Origin: Tissierellaceae bacterium
GTDB taxonomy: Bacteria; Bacillota; Clostridia; Tissierellales; Tissierellaceae
Length of the DNA: 32,297 nucleotides
Direction: 5' to 3'
Assembly: GCA_029264075.1 (NCBI GenBank)
Contig: JARICQ010000138.1
Coordinates: 1 to 32,297, forward strand
Positions 27,764 through 32,297 of this stretch are shown piece by piece (position 1 is the first letter of the stretch; each line of letters opens with the position of its first letter). Both the position numbers and the translations under genes were made by a program. The notes under the pieces are model-generated. The model was not told the origin of the DNA. It searched no databases and was given only the letters and a program-made list of their open reading frames with translations.

Positions 27764-28669
27764 TTAATCATTCCTCCTTAAAAAAACATCCAATAGTTTT
27801 TTTGCAAAACTCGGTCTATCATCTTTTATATAAGAAGCTCCATCTATAAAGTTCATTGCTATAGTACTTATTCTTTTAGAAAGTTGATCTTTAGGATTAG
27901 ATATTACAAAAGGAATCTGGTTCCTAACTGCTGTATTTACAAGCTTGCTTTTTTCAATATATCCTAAATAAAATATTTCAAACTTCAAGAAATTTTCAAT
28001 AGTTTGATGTAGCTTCTTATATATATCCATAGCTTCTTTTCTTGAGTCAACTAAATTAGATATTAAATTGACCTTGCCTTCAAAGCCATTATTAATTATA
28101 GTCTTTATTAAGGTGTATGAGTCCATTATTGATGTAGGGTCTGGTGTGCATAATAACATTACTTCTTCAGTAGTCATTATGAAATCTATAACTGTTTTAG
28201 ATATTCCAGCTCCAGTGTCAATTATAATATAATCTACTATGGATTGTAGTTTTTCTATTTCTTTTATCAGTAGTTGAAAGTTCTCTTGTTCAAACAGTCT
28301 AAACTCTTTAAAACCAGATCCACCTGAAATTAACTTTATTCCTTCTGGCCCACTCTCCATTATATCGAATATAGTTTTATTGTTAAAGATAATATCTGAT
28401 ATTGAATATTTGATATGTACTCCTGATAGAATCTCAATATTACTAAGCCCAATATCGGCATCAATAATAGCAACCTCATATCCAAGTCTTTTTAGTATTA
28501 TTGAAAAGTTTATAGCAAAGTTTGTTTTACCCACACCACCTTTTCCACTAGAGACGGAAATGATTTTTGCCATTTTTTCAGATCCTATGAGGATCTGATC
28601 TCTAGAGTTCTCAGAATAGCTAATTGTATTTGACATTAATCGTCTTAGTTTTTCTGCTTGGTCATTCAT
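27764..28669 (-). CDS. flhG: MinD/ParA-type ATPase FlhG (YlxH)
   Basis: 301 aa; ISVSSGKGGVGKTNFAINFS, DADIGLSNIEIL; adjacent to flhF. Confidence 0.94.
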   Translation of the reverse strand: MNDQAEKLRRLMSNTISYSENSRDQILIGSEKMAKIISVSSGKGGVGKTNFAINFSIILKRLGYEVAIIDADIGLSNIEILSGVHIKYSISDIIFNNKTIFDIMESGPEGIKLISGGSGFKEFRLFEQENFQLLIKEIEKLQSIVDYIIIDTGAGISKTVIDFIMTTEEVMLLCTPDPTSIMDSYTLIKTIINNGFEGKVNLISNLVDSRKEAMDIYKKLHQTIENFLKFEIFYLGYIEKSKLVNTAVRNQIPFVISNPKDQLSKRISTIAMNFIDGASYIKDDRPSFAKKLLDVFLRRND

Positions 28670-29750
28670 ATGGATTCTCTCCTATAATCTCATTCAAAAT
28701 CTCTTTGGGATCTAGTTTCTTTATATCATCAGGAACATTTTGTCCTGTTGTGTAATATGAAATTTCACGATCAGTTAAATACTTTATATTAAGCAACACT
28801 CCATAGTTTTGTACTTCATCTATTTTTGTTACAATAAGCTTAAACTCATCCAAATAACTATATTTATCTATTAAGTCTTTTAGAACTTCATAATCAGTAT
28901 TTGCACTGACAACTAAGAATATCTCTTTTTTTACATCTATGTCTAATACTTCGTCTAACTGTTTAATTTGTTTTAAGTCATTGTGGTTTCTGCCTGCAGT
29001 ATCTATTAAGATGACTTTTTTCTCTTGGAATTTTTCAATAGATTTTAATGTGTCATTTTTATTGTACACTATTTCAAGTGGAAGCTGTAATATATTGCTG
29101 TATATTTTTAATTGTTCTACAGCAGCTATCCTATAAGTATCACTAGTAATTAGACCAATCTCATCTGTATTTTCTAGAACTAAATTGGCAGCTATTTTTG
29201 CTAATGTAGTTGTTTTTCCTACACCAGTTGCTCCTATGAAAAATATAACCTTTTGTTCGTCTTCTATAGAAACACCCTTTGACTCACCAAGTACTTCTAA
29301 TAAATGGTATTCAATTATATTTCTTGTGGTAGAATTATCCTTTGATTTAAGATCGATTTCCAATTCAATCTTTTTTAATATATCAAAAGCTATCTTAGGT
29401 AAGACACCGTTTTCGATTAAGATATTATAATATTCTATTAAAATTTCTAAATTCAATTTATCCGTCTTGTTGTTTGTAGATAAATTTTTAACTAATCCTT
29501 TTATCTCATTTAACTCGTTTTGTATATCTTCTATATTATTATTATTTTTTTGAAGATATTGCTTGTTTTTTATTAAGTCTTTTTCCTCATATGCAACTGT
29601 TATTTCAACCAAGGGTTTTTTAAAATACTTGAATATACCTTTTTCTCTTACCATCCTAGTACTTAAAACAACTGCATCTGGACCAAGTTCTGCTTTCAAC
29701 ATTTGCATTGCTTCATGATTTGTATCAGCTACATATTTTTTTATTTTCAT
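28662..29750 (-). CDS. flhF: Flagellar biosynthesis SRP-type GTPase FlhF
   Basis: 362 aa; MKIKKYVADTNHEAMQMLKAELGPDAVVLSTR, FIGATGVGKTTTLAKIAA, LIDTAGRN. Confidence 0.96.
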   Translation of the reverse strand: MKIKKYVADTNHEAMQMLKAELGPDAVVLSTRMVREKGIFKYFKKPLVEITVAYEEKDLIKNKQYLQKNNNNIEDIQNELNEIKGLVKNLSTNNKTDKLNLEILIEYYNILIENGVLPKIAFDILKKIELEIDLKSKDNSTTRNIIEYHLLEVLGESKGVSIEDEQKVIFFIGATGVGKTTTLAKIAANLVLENTDEIGLITSDTYRIAAVEQLKIYSNILQLPLEIVYNKNDTLKSIEKFQEKKVILIDTAGRNHNDLKQIKQLDEVLDIDVKKEIFLVVSANTDYEVLKDLIDKYSYLDEFKLIVTKIDEVQNYGVLLNIKYLTDREISYYTTGQNVPDDIKKLDPKEILNEIIGENPYE

Positions 29751-31774
29751 TATATACCAACCACCCCAACTGATTGAACTTCAACATTTGATTCAATTTC
29801 ATTATATGATATTACAATTATATCTTTTGTCATCTGCTCTGTTAACTGTTTAAAATACAAGCGTACTATAGGAGCAGTTAATACAATTGGCTGTTCTCCT
29901 ATTGTAGTTAGTTTTTGAATAGTTTTAAAGGTATTATTTAATATCAACTGAACTTGGTTTGGCTCAATAGAGAGGTAAGATCCAGTATCAGTTTTGCTGA
30001 TTGAATTCATTATCAATTCTTCAACTTCATTATCTAGAGTAACGACATTTAAATTGTTATTTTCTACATATTTATTTGTTATATAGCCTGATAATCTTTG
30101 TCTAACATACTCTGTCAATAAGTCAGTATCACTAGTTATTGTTCCGTAGTCAGCTAAAGTTTCCAATATCAAAACCATATTTCTAATACTTATCTGTTCC
30201 CTTAAAAGATTAGAAAGCACTTTTTGAACTTCACCCAAAGAAAATAATTTTGGTACAACTTCTTCGACTACTGCAGGATATTCTTCATTGACATTTTCTA
30301 TTAGCGTTTTTACATCTTGTCTTCCTATTAATTCATATGCTTGTTCTTTAATTATTTCAGTTAGGTGGGTGGCTATTACAGAAGGTGGGTCTACAACTGT
30401 ATATCCGTATATCTCTGCTTTTTCTCTCTCTTTTTCTGTTATCCATTTTGCAGGCAAGCCAAATGCAGGCTCTACAGTTTCAATACCTTCTATATCACCC
30501 TCACCCATGCCTGAATCCATTGCCAAGTAATGATCAAAATAGACTTCTCCACCTGAAACCTTTACACCCTTAATTTTTATAATATATTCATTTGGATTCA
30601 ATTGAATATTGTCCCTAAGTCTAACTATAGGTACTATGAGGCCAAGTTCCATAGCAATCTGACGCCTAATCATTACTATCCTATCTAAAAGGTCTCCCCC
30701 TTGTGCCACATCTGCAAGTGGTATCAGACCATACCCAAATTCTAGTTCTATGTCATCAACCTTCAAAAGTCCCATTACATTTTCAGGATCCCTCAACTCC
30801 TCTGATCCAGATACTTCATCTTCCTCTTCTACAACTTCTTCTACTGCACTCTTTGACCTTAGGGCTGCAAATATAAAGAAAGCTCCTATTAAAAGATTTA
30901 CAAATAGTGGAAGGGGTGTAAATACACCAAGCATAACTATTACTCCTGCAATAAGATACAATATCAAAGGATCGTTTCCAAAGAGCTGTACAATTAAATC
31001 TTTACCTAGATTTGACTCAGATCCTGCTCGAGTAACAACTAATCCTGTAGATGTAGATATAAGTAGAGCAGGTATCTGACCCACCAAACCATCTCCGATC
31101 GTCAAGACAGTATACTTCTGCAAGGCTTGTCCTAGGGGCATGTTTTTCATTGTTACTCCAATAACAAATCCTGCCGTAATGTTGATGATTACTATTACAA
31201 TTCCTGCTATTGCATCTCCCTTTACAAATTTACTTGCACCGTCCATTGCACCATAAAAGTCAGCATATTGCTGGACTTCTTTTCTTCTTTGCTTTGCCTC
31301 TGCATCAGTTATAAGACCAGTATTAAGGTCTGCATCTATTGCCATCTGCTTTCCAGGCATGGCATCTAGTGTGAATCTTGCTGCTACTTCAGCTACACGC
31401 TCTGCACCCTTGGTAATTACTAGGAAATTTATGATTACTATAATTAAGAATACTATAAATCCTACTATAGGATCATTTTGAATAGCAAATGAACCAAAGG
31501 CTTCTACAACCCTTCCTGCATTTGCATCCTTAAGTATACCTCTAGTAGTAGATATGTTAAGCGTAAGCCTAAAAAGAGTAGTCAGTAAGAGTAGAGATGG
31601 AAAGACTGACAATTTCAAGGCATCTTCAGTATACATAGAAAGAAGTAGTATAAGAAGTGACAATGCTATATTAAAACTCAATAAAAAATCTATAATTCCT
31701 GTATTTACAGGTATAATAATTAATAAAACTAATCCCATTATACCTAGTGCAACTAAAACATCACTTAACTTCAT
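29750..31774 (-). CDS. flhA: Flagellar export apparatus protein FlhA
   Basis: 674 aa; TRLTLNISTTR-type region (LFRLTLNISTTRGIL), FVKGDAIAGIVIVIINITAGF, DPPSVIATHLTEIIK. Confidence 0.98.
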   Translation of the reverse strand: MKLSDVLVALGIMGLVLLIIIPVNTGIIDFLLSFNIALSLLILLLSMYTEDALKLSVFPSLLLLTTLFRLTLNISTTRGILKDANAGRVVEAFGSFAIQNDPIVGFIVFLIIVIINFLVITKGAERVAEVAARFTLDAMPGKQMAIDADLNTGLITDAEAKQRRKEVQQYADFYGAMDGASKFVKGDAIAGIVIVIINITAGFVIGVTMKNMPLGQALQKYTVLTIGDGLVGQIPALLISTSTGLVVTRAGSESNLGKDLIVQLFGNDPLILYLIAGVIVMLGVFTPLPLFVNLLIGAFFIFAALRSKSAVEEVVEEEDEVSGSEELRDPENVMGLLKVDDIELEFGYGLIPLADVAQGGDLLDRIVMIRRQIAMELGLIVPIVRLRDNIQLNPNEYIIKIKGVKVSGGEVYFDHYLAMDSGMGEGDIEGIETVEPAFGLPAKWITEKEREKAEIYGYTVVDPPSVIATHLTEIIKEQAYELIGRQDVKTLIENVNEEYPAVVEEVVPKLFSLGEVQKVLSNLLREQISIRNMVLILETLADYGTITSDTDLLTEYVRQRLSGYITNKYVENNNLNVVTLDNEVEELIMNSISKTDTGSYLSIEPNQVQLILNNTFKTIQKLTTIGEQPIVLTAPIVRLYFKQLTEQMTKDIIVISYNEIESNVEVQSVGVVGI

Positions 31775-31797
31775 CTTTCCACCTCCTAAATCTTACT

Positions 31798-32297
31798 CTA
31801 TAAACTGTAGACATATGCAAGTATTTCTGCCACTGCTTCATATAATTCTTCTGGGATTATATCACCTATTTCTACAGTTTGATAGATAGTCCTAGCCACA
31901 TACTTGTTTTCTACTATAGGCAATGAGTTTTCCTTGGCTACTTTTTTAATATTCTCTGCGACTATATCTGTCCCCTTGGCTAAAATATAAGGTGCCTGAT
32001 ATGATTCAGTATCATAGGCAATAGCAACTGCATAGTGAGTAGGATTTGTTATGATTACATCTGCTTTTGGTACATCTTGCATCATCCGGCTCATGGCTAT
32101 TTCCCTTTGTTTTTCTTTGATTTTTCCCTTAATAAAGGGGTCTCCCTCTGATTGCTTGTATTCTTCCTTGACTTCTTGCTTAGACATCTTTAGTTTGTTT
32201 TCATGTTCTCTCCATTTAAAGAAATAATCAAATATCGACAAAGCTAATAGTACTAGAAGCAATCTCATAACAAAATTAAATGTCATATCTGCAAAGA
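31798..32297 (-). CDS. flhB: Flagellar export apparatus protein FlhB, C-terminal part; 5' end outside window
   Basis: Frame continues to the window edge (FADMTFNFVMRLLLV...); MSKQEVKEEYKQSEGDPFIKGKIKEKQREIA and the autocleavage motif NPTH (ITNPTHYAVAI). Confidence 0.97.
   Translation of the reverse strand, partial: FADMTFNFVMRLLLVLLALSIFDYFFKWREHENKLKMSKQEVKEEYKQSEGDPFIKGKIKEKQREIAMSRMMQDVPKADVIITNPTHYAVAIAYDTESYQAPYILAKGTDIVAENIKKVAKENSLPIVENKYVARTIYQTVEIGDIIPEELYEAVAEILAYVYSL

Noticed and set aside
1-32297. Search for mobile elements, CRISPR arrays, tRNA/rRNA genes, toxin-antitoxin or defence genes
   Set aside because: No transposase, integrase, regularly spaced repeats, tRNA-like cloverleaf or defence-type ORF was seen; the window is continuous conserved core operons.

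Overview
This 32.3 kb AT-rich window looks like a low-GC Firmicute (Clostridia/Tissierellia-like; an inference from gene order and codon bias). Essentially every real gene is on the minus strand. In transcription order (high to low coordinates) it holds: (i) the end of a flagellar/chemotaxis operon: flhB (partial), flhA, flhF, flhG, a YcgR/PilZ protein, cheB, cheA, cheW, cheC, cheD, a sigma-28 factor, a DUF342/FapA-like protein, a Lys-rich small protein and a SwrB/DUF6115-like membrane protein; (ii) rpsB-tsf-pyrH-frr; (iii) uppS-cdsA-rseP-ispG-polC; (iv) rimP-nusA-rnpM(ylxR)-infB-rbfA-nrnA-truB-ribF; (v) rpsO; (vi) the 5' part of pnp. I found no mobile elements, CRISPR arrays, tRNAs or rRNAs, and no clear new multi-gene system. 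The points most worth a second look are regulatory or contextual. They are candidate r-protein leader RNAs upstream of rpsO and rpsB, each with a near-consensus promoter; a promoter/terminator overlap at the motility-to-translation junction; hairpins between rpsB and tsf, after frr and after polC; no dxr between cdsA and rseP although ispG is present; an uncharacterised gene trio at the SwrB position; and several TTG starts masked by GTG codons inside the Shine-Dalgarno sequence. The plus-strand ORFs in the track appear to be antisense artefacts.
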